A stretch of 64,000 nt of DNA. Origin: Bidens hawaiensis. Lineage: Eukaryota > Streptophyta > Magnoliopsida > Asterales > Asteraceae. The DNA lies in contig JAIQDT010000301.1 of the NCBI GenBank assembly GCA_021521415.1, forward strand, positions 1,488,001-1,552,000. Reading direction: 5' to 3'. Below are positions 33,401-44,480 of the stretch, in pieces (position 1 is the first letter of the stretch; each line of letters begins with the position of its first letter). The notes under the pieces were generated by a model. That model worked only from the letters and a program-made list of their open reading frames with translations, was not told where the DNA came from and did not search any database. The position numbers and the translations under genes were made by a program.

Positions 33401-34340
33401 GTTTGAAATTAGAGGTCAAAAAAGACTCGAAGGTAACTTTTTTGTTACTTATATTATAATCATTTAACATATAATGCGAAAAAGGATTGAAAATTTGGTT
33501 TATTTAGGGAATGGTGACGGTTGAAAACGCGACGGTTTTACCAATATCCACCTACGATGACTTAAGAAGCATCATTCAAAGAGGCACGGATCAACGCCAC
33601 ACAACCGAGACCTTAATGAATGAAGCAAGTTCACGATCTCATTTGATTCTCTCCATTATTATTGAGAGTACAAATCTTCAAACTCAATCAATTGCTCGTG
33701 GAAAGGTATATAATATTCACAACATATTATTATTATTATTATTATTATTATTGTTATTATTTTCTAAAATTCTATTTTTAATATTTTATTATCATTCAGC
33801 TAAGTTTTGTGGATCTTGCTGGATCTGAGAGGGTGAAAAAGTCGGGTTCAGTTGGTAACCAACTAAAAGAAGCTCAAAGCATTAATAAATCATTGTCGGC
33901 ACTTGGTGATGTCATCAGTGCATTATCATCTGGAAACCAACACATTCCTTACAGAAACCATAAACTCACAATGTTGATGAGTGATTCACTCGGTGGGAAT
34001 GCGAAGACTTTGATGTTTGTTAACATCTCTCCAGCCGAGTCAAACTTGGAAGAAACTTATAACTCTCTTACGTAAGTCTTCAGTCAATCTTCATCACTCT
34101 TCTCTTATTCAAATAGTTATTTCTTTTAATATTATATGTTACTATAGATATGCGTCGAGGGTGCGGTCGATTGTGAATGATCCGAGCAAGAATGTTTCAT
34201 CAAAGGAAGTTGCAAGGCTAAAGAAGCTGATTGCATACTGGAAGGAGCAAGCGGGTAAAAAGGGGGATGACGAAGAACTCGTGGAGATTCAAGATGAACG
34301 CCCTCCGAAAGATAAAACCGATAATCGACATTCAATGTAG
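27463..34340 (+). CDS. KCBP: Kinesin-like calmodulin-binding protein (MyTH4-FERM-kinesin-14), 23 exons
   Basis: Minus-end-directed kinesin of microtubules; in Arabidopsis (ZWICHEL) it shapes trichomes and is inhibited by Ca2+/calmodulin. All 23 exons join in frame to 1285 codons (Arabidopsis about 1260): 27463-27665, 27738-27810, 27899-28030, 28098-28336, 28706-29033, 29610-29709, 29801-29982, 30082-30197, 30286-30388, 30473-30625, 30724-30870, 30944-31147, 31222-31386, 31459-31563, 31643-31783, 31908-32102, 32530-32656, 32735-32937, 33023-33205, 33337-33432, 33508-33705, 33800-34071, 34148-34340. MyTH4 lies at about 140-299, FERM at about 304-618, coiled coil at about 660-900 and motor at about 908-1231. 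The motor shows P-loop GQTGSGKT (990-997), switch I NEASSRSH (1103-1110) and switch II DLAGSE (1136-1141). The calmodulin-binding helix is at about 1238-1257 ([20 protein letters not shown]). ATG 27463 is used; no competing upstream ATG in frame. Intron 18 has a GC donor. No breaks seen. Confidence 0.95.
28376..28621. mobile_element. hAT-like MITE in KCBP intron 4
   Basis: About 246 bp of AACGAAC/GTTCGTT-rich sequence ending GTTTACAGGCCTA sits between two copies of ACCATGC (28369-28375 and 28622-28628). The corresponding intron of the second KCBP copy (53317-53382) is only 66 bp and lacks it. The GCCTGTAAACGAACC end also appears at 35950. Confidence 0.7.
29034..29609 (+). other. KCBP intron 5, absent from the second KCBP copy
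   Basis: 576 bp between GAG and GAACTTGCTGG, with a GT donor and TATATAG acceptor. In the second copy GAG and GAACTTGCTGG are directly joined (53710-53711). The interior holds repeat-like motifs (GTGTCGGACCTGAA, CGTGTCGTGTCAGAACG). Confidence 0.85.
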
Positions 34341-35948
34341 ATTGGTGTTGTTTAATGGAATTGAAGTGAAATATGTTCTTTAAAGGTTGCTACTAGTTTT
34401 ACTAACAAACAAAACACTGAAGGTGTAGGATTCTAGTGTCACCACTGGGCTCACAAAGGAGTTGTATTTGTTTGAAATTTTGTTGGTGGTGGAGTGGTTA
34501 GAAGTGGTGTAGGTGGCCTATAATACAATGGTTATGTTGTATGGTAAATTGATGTGTATAATATCTTGGTTATGAAATCTATATCTTCTATTCATGAATA
34601 CAACAATTTTTGTTTTTATAGGGTTAGTTTTGTTTTATTCAACTTGGTGTGTTAACATTGCTTATGAAATTATGTGTATATAACAGTGAATAGAGAGTTT
34701 TGAGTACAAAAAAGAATAACTTCTCATATGTTAAGAATGAGTTTTTTTATTTATAGAAAAGCTGAAACCTGATAGACTTAACTTTTATGTCAAGATTGAG
34801 CCCACATGGATTGGTCTTACATATAACATATTGGTGCAATTACTAGTTGCAGATAGAGGTGAAAATTCTAATTGATCAACCTAACTGTTACCGACACTAA
34901 ACCGGTACAAAAGAAATTGATATCCGGTTTCACTAGGGGCAATAAAACTCAAAACAGTTGTTAAAAGGGATGGTTTTAAATTTCAATTTCCGGTTTCGTT
35001 TTTGATAATCAAACTGTTACCAATGGATTTGACCCAAAAGACCGTCAAAACTTTGGACAACATTATTTAATAGTAAGTGTTTGAAAACGTTTGGTTTGAT
35101 TTAACATGTTTGAGTCATGTTATAAAAGTCGGTTCAGTTAATGTTTTTCGAGGATTAGTACATGCAAAACCGATACTGAACTAGCAATTCAGTTTTTGAG
35201 AAAACATATAACAAAACAGTCATTTTTGGGTAGCGTTTGGTTAGTTGTATTCGGCTATGACAGACGTTATAGTCGATTATATCGGTTTCATGCACACCCC
35301 GACCAGGATTTCTTCAGATCTTGTGTCTATTCTAAATTAGAAATTTGAGATAATGGTTTTCGATTACGATTAAAGTTGTGGAGCAATGGAAGATTTTGCA
35401 ATGTGAAGTATAGGGTGCAATGAAAAGAAGCAAATGCACGAGTGTCAGTCGCAACGTTTCTTTTGGGACCAATACTTGAACCGCTATCAGAACTTATAGA
35501 TGATGGGCATCCCCGTGTCTTCGTCCCTACAACTATAAAGGTTACAGGAACTTGAGTTCTCAACAAACTTCCATGTAGGTCAGCAGGTTATATGGATTTT
35601 ACATGTTTATCTCTTGTGTGACATTTAGGTGTCACAAGAATAAATTGTTACATGAAATTTTCTAGTAAACATGATAGTATGCTTATAAGATTACATAATA
35701 CATGGGTTTAACACTTACCTAACAAACCTAGGATTTTCACTTACAAATTAATATTCCGAATTGGTATAATGTTAAATCCCTCTAAATCTACTATGTAATC
35801 CAAGAAACATGTTCTCTTCTATTTCTAAACTAATCACATATGAGCTGGAGGAAAATAATCCTAAAATATATGGATAAAATCAAAGATCAAGTGCAGTTAT
35901 CTTATAATAAAAACCACCCTAATCACCACTCACTGTCACTTATGAGCT

Positions 35949-36979
35949 GCAAGCCTGTAAACGAACCGAATGTCCAATGAACAGCTCGTGTCGGCAAACA
36001 TTTCGTTTATGTTCGTCCGTTTAATAAGTAAATGAACATGAACTAACGAACGAACATGAACAGAGGCCGTGTTCGCTCATTTGTGTCCGTGAACGTTCGG
36101 CAATGTGTTCGTTTAGGGTGTCCGTTAATGTTCGTTTACATCTGCCTGGTTAAGTTCGTTTACATATATATGTTCGTTTATTAGAATTTTACTACTACTA
36201 TTTTTATCTATTTATTTATTTTTTACCATTACTAATTTTGATATAATTATGTTTATGATTAGTTTATGTTTTTTTTATTGATATTATATGGTGTACTTCT
36301 AGATTTTTACTTGATTTTGTTTTCATTTAGTAGTCTCAAATTTATTTATGTTCCTTTGTGCCCGCTTATGTTCGTTAATGTTCATTAGTATCCCTTTGCG
36401 TCCGTTTACAAAATTAATGAACGGATACGGTCGATGGAGGTGTGCACAGGTCGGTTTGGGGCGGTTTTGAGACAGACCCATAACCATAACCGATATGTCG
36501 ATTAATGGATAACCATAACCATCACCGACCTGTTATGGCAGTTTCGGTTAATCGGCTTTGAATGTTATAGCGAGTCGGTTAACCGTAACCAAAACAATGT
36601 ATTGAGTCATAATCCAACAAAATATATAATCATATATTAAAAAAGACGACATAACATAATCCAACAAAATATATAATCCATAATACTACTACTTAATATA
36701 TTAAAAATGGCATTATATAATCTAACAATGAATTTCAAGTTAATTCGATAACAAACATTGAACCAAAAACATCAAAATGGTATAATCTGATAACATGTTT
36801 GGTGAAAATTAATCATAAACATATGGTTGGTTAAATAAATGGGTCGGTTCGGTTATGGCGGATTTGGAATTATATTTAACCAAACCCTACCTGGTGGGCT
36901 ATGTCGGTTAAAATCGGATCGCTTATGGCGGTTAAGTTTCTCACCCCTAATGGACGAACACGAACAAAGTCTTGTCTAG
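35949..36979. mobile_element. GCCTGTAAACGAACC-type repeat, split by a hAT MITE
   Basis: Begins GCCTGTAAACGAACCGAATG, continues with many GTTCGTTTA/AACGAACATGAA motifs, is interrupted at 36435-36949 and resumes ATGGACGAACACGAACAAAG. Its end matches the insertion in KCBP intron 4, so it is probably a longer member of that hAT-like family. Confidence 0.55.
36435..36949. mobile_element. hAT MITE, second copy of the 377-967 family
   Basis: Starts TGGAGGTGTGCACAGGTCGG and ends GTTTCTCACCCCTA. The interior follows 377-967 closely (GGTTTGGGGCGGTTTTG, AACATATAATCCA-type stretches). Flanking octamers ACGGTCGA and ATGGACGA agree at six of eight positions, so the target duplication has decayed. Confidence 0.8.
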
Positions 36980-37667
36980 ATTAAATCATAAAAAAAAAAA
37001 ATTTGTCTGTCAGACAACCGTGTAACCATGCTAGGACTCATTATATGAGCTAGCAACGATCCTCTACTGAGCCATGGCATAGACCAAAATGGCTCCATTA
37101 ATCACGCTCTAGTTACACGGTCATGGGTCATCAACCATGACATGGGTTTTTGTCATTTTAGGAAAAAAAAAAATACAAAGGTAGGAGCCTATAGAACAGA
37201 TCCTATTCAAGTAAGGTCGTGCATTTAGATCACCCTTTCCTGCCTATATACATGCTTTCATTTGCACTTTCCAGCGATGTGGAATGAGACAAAACCCATA
37301 CCTGGCTAGCTCCACGGACCACCTACTGTTTTGGGTTTAGTCAATTAAATTTGCACTTGTCATCTTAAAATCATTGTACCAAAATAGATTAAAAATAAAA
37401 ATAAAAACTCATTTGTTCCTTAATCCGCTATTCATCAGTTAATATAATAAACTTGTGATCATTTGAAAGGCCACAACTAGAAAATAGATTTATAAGTTGT
37501 TTAATGTTTATTCAATGAGATCTTAAGTATACAGTATACTCAATAAAATCAATTAAGTTGATATTCAAATTCCGAATATCTTATTATTATAACGTGAACT
37601 TTGTTTAAAACACGATTAAATGTGGAGTCTGTGAAGAAGATACGAAAGAGTAGTTGCTTAACCCGAC

Positions 37668-38484
37668 TGTAGAGGTAGGGTATCAAAAAGACCCAAATAC
37701 CCTCAAGTATCACCCGCGGGTTACAGAGAATCCTCTTATAAACCACCCACGGGACACATGGATCACCCGCATATCACGAATAAGGAGGAACGTCCTCATA
37801 ACACATGTGGAAGCATCCCGGCTTCCTCAAAAGTCATCCGCAGGATAGGATATCTATCCGCCTAAACGTCCGGAAGACAAGGCCAGCGGGACAGCTGTCA
37901 TAACTCAAATACTCTTTAGAAGAAGGTTCATGATTCTTACTTGGAGAATACGTGACTGAACAACTAATAAATAAAGGACACCTGGCCAGTTTGTTATAAC
38001 CGTGCACATGGCCAGGGTGCAATCCATCCTATCATCGGGCGACGTGTGTCCAGGTTGTTATGCCCATGCACATGGGACGTATAGCTCAACCTATCACAAG
38101 AGGACACGCGTCCAGGCAGTTATCAAAGATCTTCTGGAAGAGGACAGCTGGCCCAATCATCTTCCTACATCATTCGGCTATAAATACCTTGTCAAACGGT
38201 ATGAGGTATTCATTCACTCACTTGCATTCTGACTACACTTAGTCTGCTTACTTTAGTACTTTCTTCATTTACGAAGGTTACTGATTCTCACGCCGGAGGG
38301 TGGTTACAGGAAGACCCCTCCCTCTTGTCCTTCCTGTAACGAGACTCACGGTGTCTGTTTTGCAGGTTCCGGTCATTGGACTTTGGGAAGTTTTACTCAT
38401 ATCTTAGTTGTAATTATCGTACTTTACCCCGTAGACTCATTGGATCCAGGACCCATACCCAGGGATTGGATCCGTGTTTCTTCA
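37668..38484 (+). repeat. 5' LTR of the Tat element
   Basis: 817 bp. A TATAAATA box occurs near 38182 (GGCTATAAATACCTTG), placing a transcription start near 38210. It ends GTTTCTTCA before the primer site. Confidence 0.95.
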
Positions 38485-38485
38485 T

Positions 38486-38492
38486 TGGCGCC
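38486..38492 (+). other. Primer-binding site (Asp tRNA type)
   Basis: TGGCGCC follows the LTR by one base and pairs with the GGCGCCA 3' end of tRNA-Asp, common in Tat and Athila elements. Only the first seven bases are convincing. Confidence 0.75.
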
Positions 38493-38549
38493 ATCCGTTT
38501 TTGGTGTTAGAACAGCAATAATTTTCGTTGGTTTTTCGGTTCGTTTGAT

Positions 38550-40709
38550 ATGAGTAACCTTCCTGAAGGGCCGACGGGAACCCCTGCACCAGATTCACGT
38601 GTAACTAACACAGAAGCACCTCCGGGTCTCAGTGTTTTTGCACGAATTACGACTCCAAGTGGCCGTACTCTTGAACGTGTCACAGCACCGGGGTCACGAA
38701 TCACCAATGTAACACCTGCGGAATTTACTCTAGAAAATATTACAGCACCGACCGGCCTCACTCTCACAGACATGGGACGCGCCTCGGCACCGGAAGGTTC
38801 CAATTTGGGTAACCCCAAACAAATTTCAGAAAAGACCCGCTGAAACCGGTCGATATTTGATTCGGAAAACAACTCGGGCGACTCTGATAGGATGAGATCT
38901 CAACAACGTAACTCTAGATCTAGAGGAACGTTAACTCCTGAAGAATGGCTCCACGCGCAACAACAAAGTTTGGTGGCTGAGTATGAACGCAGAAAACGTA
39001 ACGAAAGGTTTCACATTCGTACTCTGGATTATGAGGAATCTCCCCGGAGATTTCTTTCTCCTCCACCTACAGTGAGAGGAAGTCAGATCCGTTATAGTCA
39101 GCAGGCGGAGCCAGAGTTTGGTGAAATACCGAGGTTACGCCCTCGTCCTCGCATAGACATGTGGATGCCATCCTACTTGGAGGAATTTGATAGCTATGAT
39201 TCAACTTATCAACCGGGTGAATACAGTACGTATATCGGAGATAGTGGAATGAGCTCCAGAGCAAGGAGTAGTCGTCCGCATGACATAGTTCGCCATACCG
39301 AATACCACAACAATGCTGAACGAGACTTCACTAAACCATACCGCCCCGTAGCTTTTGCCGAAAAATCAAAATTCATAGCAAGCATTGCCACAGCACCCTT
39401 TCTTGTTAATGCTAAGATACCTACATCGGTAGGTAAGTACAATGGTATAACTGATCCAAGTGATCATCTCCAGAATTTTGTGGCGGTAGGCAGTGTTAGT
39501 GGTTGGATACTTCCCTATTGGTGTCACATGTTCGCATTGACATTAACAGGGGCAACAAGAGAATGGTTCGAAAAGTTACCTGACGGTGAAATTTCTAGCT
39601 GGGACGATTTGGTGAAGAAATTTTCTCAACAGTTCAGTTAACAGAAGAAACATACTCGAGACCAATCAGAAATTTTAGACGTCGTTCGTCGCGATAACGA
39701 GTCTATAGAAGATTTTATCACCAGATTCAATGATGAGAGCCTGAACATCGGTGGTATAAGCAAAGACATGCTCCGGGGTGCCTTCCGCAAAAACGTCAGA
39801 TGTGATGATTTAGTCCGCACACTTACGGGCAGAGATGGAATGCCAAAAGAGTGGGACGATCTCATGACTGCAACAAAAGTGTATGCGAACACCGAGAAAA
39901 CGTTAAGAAGTGGTAATTCAAAGCAAAAATTTAAAGTCGAGTTCAAAACCCCGAGACCAAATAGACAGGCGAAAGGCCCTATCTGGTCAAGATTTCAGCC
40001 AAGTATGGAAGCACCAAAACCATTTGATGCACGATCCCTCATAGGCAATAAAAACAAAATGGGACCCTCGAACCGAGGCCCCAATAATTGGACTCCCCTT
40101 TCAAAGACTCACGCTGAAATTCTCACCACGGAGAATGTGAATTTTAAAAGACCGCAGCCACTGACGAGAAGATCATTCCTGGACCCGAAAAAGCGTTGTT
40201 CGTATCATGATGACATTGGTCATAATACGAATGAATGCAGAACATTAAAAAATGAAATTGAAGCAGCTGTAAAGTCTGGAAAACTTGGACACTTAGTAAA
40301 AGGTGGAAAACCTAATAATGGTAAAGCTCCCGCACTGGATATCCAGGGTCCGAGTAAAAAGCAAGTTAGAGATTTAAACGTCCATATGATACAAGACGGG
40401 TATGATACAAGAAAAAAAAGGAAGGAGTCTGATGATGAGGAATGGAAGAATGAGCCAGTGATTTTTCCTCGAATCAAAGGGGTCCCGAATAACAAAAACC
40501 CCTTGATCATCACTGCTCAATTCGGACATTACCGTTCCCAATACGTCTTCTTCGACACCGGTAGTACTTCGGACATTATGTATGAACAATGTTTTGAACA
40601 GCTTGACGAGGACGATAAGGAAAGGTTAAAACCCATCCACGCTCCAGTATCGGGATTCGGAGGGGAAATAATGCATCCGCGAGGGGTAATCTCATTCCAG
40701 TCACATTAA
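38550..40709 (+). pseudogene. Gypsy gag and protease, broken
   Basis: One reading frame runs from MSNLPEGPTGTPAPDSRVTN and is interrupted by TGA at 38841-38843 and TAA at 39639-39641. Loss of one T near 40694 then ends it at 40709. The gag core is recognisable (WCHMFALTLTGATREWFEKL), as is the variant zinc motif CSYHDDIGHNTNEC (near 40197) and a protease active site VFFDTGSTSDIMYEQ (near 40545). Protease sequence continues in another frame from about 40700 to 40930. Gag would form the particle and the protease would mature it. Confidence 0.88.
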
Positions 40710-43297
40710 GTGATGGAATTCATTCTAGGATAGAAGAGGTCGAATTTCTGGTTTTACCAGCAACATCAAAGCATGACATTATTCTTGGACGAGAAGCGAT
40801 TGGTGACTTCAATGCTCACCCGTCCACAGCACACGGTGCAGTAGGAGTCCCAACTCACACCGGCATAGCAATAATTTATGTTAATCGACACTGCTTTGCA
40901 ACAGAGAGCTCAAAACCTAGCAAGACTCCAAAACAAACTATGAGGACTGAACCAGAGAAATGGGTTTTGAACAAAAAATTTCTTGATCAAACTGTAACAA
41001 TAGGACTTGCTATTTCCGAGATAGTACGGACTTTCTTAAAACAGTTATTATCAAAAAATATTGATGTGTTCGCATGGCAACCCGCGGACATGACTGGTGT
41101 TCCGCGGAACATTGCGGAGCACAAATTAAGGGTAAACCCCTTGTTTACGCTTATTGTTCAAAAACAACGTAAGATGGGTCCGGAACAAACAAAAGCAATG
41201 AATGAGCAAGTCCAGGACCTCCTACAAGCTGGAATCATTCGCCCAATTCGTTATCAGACCTGGGTTGCCAATCCAGTTATTGTCCCCAAAAGCAATGGGT
41301 CATGGCGGATGTGTATCTATTTCAAAGATCTAAATAAAGCATGTCCCAAAGATTGTTATCCCTTACCCGAAATAGATCTCAAGGTTGATGCTGTGGCACA
41401 ATTCAAATTCAAATACTTCTTGGATGCCTACAAGGGCTACCATCAGATCCGCATGGCAGCGGGCGATGAGGACAAAACATCATTTCGTACCGATTAAGGC
41501 ACTTTTTGTTACAAAATGATGCCTTTCGGACTGAAAAATGCGGGAGCCACATATCAACGATTAATGGACATAGCGTTTAAAGATCAAATTGGCCGAAACT
41601 TAGAAGTGTATATGGATGATCTCGTAATAAAAAGTGTTGAGGAAGACCAGATGTTGAGGGATATCGAAGAAACTTTCGAAACTCTGAGGAGCATCAATAT
41701 GAAGTTGAATCCCGCCAAGTGTTCATTTGGAATGGAAGAGGGAAAGTTTCTGGGAGTAATTGTAATGGATGCGGGCTTCAAAGCTAACCCAGATAAAGTT
41801 CAAGCTATAGCCCGCATGCCTTCTCCATCTTCCCTCAAAGAAGTTCAGACACTCAATGGCCGACTGGTTGCTCTGAATTATTTTTTGGCAAATCATGCAG
41901 CTAAGTCTCATCCTTTCATCTCAACTTTAAGGAATTGCCTCAAGAAGGCACAATTTAAATGGACCGCGGAAGCGGAACAAGCTTTTCTGGAGGTTAAAAG
42001 ATGTTTGATGGAATTGCCCACGTTGACAGCACCGCAAACGGGAGAACCTTTAACGTTGTATCTATCAGCTTCCGACATTGCCATTGGGGCTGTTCTTCTG
42101 ACAGATCGCAAGAATGTTCAAACACCGATCTACTACGTCAGCCGAACGTTATCAGACCCCGAAACAAGATATTCCATGCTGGAAAAACTTGTTTTGGAAC
42201 TAGTATATGCTTCCCGACGTCTCCGCAAGTACTTTCAAGGGCACCCCATCAATGTCTTAACTGGATATAAGCTCAAAAACGTTCTCAGCAAGCCTGAATT
42301 GTCTGGGCGATTGGCCAAGTGGTCCATCGAGTTAGGTGAACACGCAATAGAGTACAAACCTAGGCCAGCAATTAAAGGGCAGGTGCTGGCGGACTTCGTG
42401 ACAGAAGTCCCGCATCACAAAGAAAAAGAATGTTTGATCGAGCAACAACCCCAAGCACCTCCGGAATCAGGACAGATTTGGTCCTTATTTACGGATGGAG
42501 CTTCAAGTAGTGAGGGATGTGGCGCAGGCCTCAGGCTAGTCAATCCCGAAGGCCATGAATTTACATATGCCATAAAGTTGGACTTCAAAAGTACCAACAA
42601 CGAGGCAGAACATGAAGCTTTTTTGGCAGGCTTGAGAATAGCTAAAAGGCTTGGGGTTAAGCATTTGGAAGCCCGAGTGGATTCCATGTTGATTGCTGGA
42701 CAGATCAACGGCACATACGAAGCGATAAATGATATCATGGCTTCATATATGTCACAGGCGAAAGATCTGATGCTCCAATTCTCTTCTTGCAAAGTCATTC
42801 ATATAAAGAGAAGTGAGAATAGATCAGCGGATGCCCTCAGTAAATTGGTCTCAACAAACTTCGAACACTTTGCCAAAGACATCCGCATCGAAATATTTGA
42901 CCGCCTGTCTGTCCCGCAACATCAGGTCTTAGTGATCCAAACGGGAGTAGAATCCTGGATGACACCGATTACAGCATACCTGTCGTCCGGAGCACTTCTG
43001 GAAGGAAAAACAGTGGCCCGGAAGATAAATCACAAAGCCTTGAACTATCAAAGACTTGACGGTGTCTTGTATCGACGTTCCTTCCTCGGACCACTACTAC
43101 GATGTGTGGATGCTGAGGACGCGAATTACCTAATCAGAGAAGTTCATGAAGGCATTTGTGGTCTTCACGCTGGCTCGCGAATGGTCGTGGCGAAGTTAAT
43201 GAACGCCGGATACTATTGGCTGGGGATGCACTTGGATGCTGTAAATGAAATCAGAAAGTGTGATTCTTGTCAAAGGCATGCCCCTAACAAGCTATGA
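40710..43297 (+). pseudogene. Gypsy reverse transcriptase, RNase H and archaeal-like RNase H, broken
   Basis: Reverse transcriptase begins in the frame containing DVFAWQPADMTGVP (near 41060). It shows SWRMCIYFKDLNKACPKD and, after TAA 41495-41497, MMPFGLKNAGATYQRLM and the catalytic EVYMDDLVIKS (near 41610). The normal RNase H follows (LTLYLSASDIAIGAVL, near 42050). About residue 324 of the 41516-43297 frame a second RNase H starts (LFTDGASSSEGCG, NNEAEHEAFLAGLRIA). The zinc-binding start of integrase (HEGICGLHAGSRM ... CDSCQRHAP) precedes TGA 43295-43297. Dual RNase H is diagnostic for Tat. Confidence 0.9.
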
Positions 43298-44182
43298 CCA
43301 AAGAACGAGTTAGTTCCAGTCACTTCAGCCTGACCGTTCCAGAAATGGGCTATTGATATCATGGGACCTTTCCCTGAAGCCCCTGGACGGGTCAAATTCT
43401 TAATAGTAGCCATTGACTAATTTACAAAATGGGTGGAGGCCAAACCACTTGCTTCTATAACAGCAGCGAGTGTTAAAAAATTCTTGTGGAAATTCATTAT
43501 ATGTCGTTTTGGCCTCCCCCTAGAGCTCGTTAGTGACAACGGAACACAATTCGCGGACAGTGGGTTACAAGAATGGCTAAAAGAATTACACATTTCTCAA
43601 ACCTTCACCTCTGTAGCTCACCCGCAAGCGAATGGTCAAGTTGAACGAGCTAATCGGACCATCAAAGAAGGAATCAAGGCCAGACTAGGAACTAAAAGGA
43701 CGGGTTGGGTGGACGAATTGCCCCATGTACTATGGGCTTTCCGCACTCTGAAAAACTCCAGCAACTCCGAAACCCCCTTTAGTCTAACCTATGGCACAAA
43801 GGCCATGATTCCGGCTGAAATCGGAATCCCATCCGCCAGAGTTCTCATGATCGAAGATAATGATCATGAACTCCGGATGAACCTTAACCTCCTTGAGGAA
43901 AGGAGGGAATTGGCATCGATCCGAGAGCATAACTATAAACGCCAGTTGCAAAAATATTATAACTCTCGGATCCAAAGATGTGAATTTGAGACGGGAGACT
44001 TTGTCTTCCGCAGTAATGAAGCCTCGGGGCAAGAGCCTTCGGGCAAGTTGGCCCCTACCTGGGAAGGACCTTATAGAGTTCAGAAAGTTCTATTTAAAGG
44101 TGCCTACAAACTCGAAAGGTTGGACGGGACAGAGATCCCTAGAACCTGGAATGGGGCCCAACTGAGAAAATGTTACATTTAG
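43298..44182 (+). pseudogene. Gypsy integrase, broken at its start
   Basis: Catalytic core residues are visible: WAIDIMGPF, ELVSDNGTQFADS and HPQANGQVERANRTIKEG. The C-terminal domain reads GDFVFRSNEASG ... GKLAPTWEGPYRVQKV and ends RKCYI. TGA 43331-43333 and TAA 43418-43420 interrupt the N-terminal part. From 43433 the frame is open to 44182. It ends 299 bp from the stop of the antisense gene at 44481, so the two are convergent. Confidence 0.9.
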
Positions 44183-44480
44183 TTGGTTTTTCTTTTGGCC
44201 TGCTTGCCTAACTAGATGCTAAGAACCTTTGTAATTTCGTTTCTTGTAATTCGGCTTATGCCTTAGTTATGAAAATTTTCATTTCAGTCATTTGAGACTT
44301 GTATTATTACATAATCCTTTATTCGTACACAAAGAAGATCCGCCGAAAACACTTATATTATAAAAAAATATATATATAAACAAAGTGTGCCGGATACAAT
44401 AAAAAGCCTTCTTTATTCATACAAAAAGGGATTACAAAGACATAGAGGAACTTAATTAAGAAAAAAAGAGAAAAATCTAT

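Larger units (their letters stand above)
34341..37667. other. KCBP 3' end and repeat-rich intergenic DNA
   Basis: 34341 to about 34620 is the probable 3' untranslated region; its last part (about 34515-34600) is matched at 56819-56889 behind the second copy. Beyond it no gene is recognised. 35949-36979 is an AACGAACATGAAC-type repeat split by a hAT MITE. 36980-37667 is AT-rich. Confidence 0.65.

Noticed and set aside
35327..35566. Minus-strand ORF of 79 codons
   Set aside because: Isolated, without homology or gene signals.
42415..42798. Minus-strand ORF in the Tat pol as a third antisense gene
   Set aside because: It overlaps conserved RNase H coding on the plus strand and has no splice or promoter pattern like genes X and Y.
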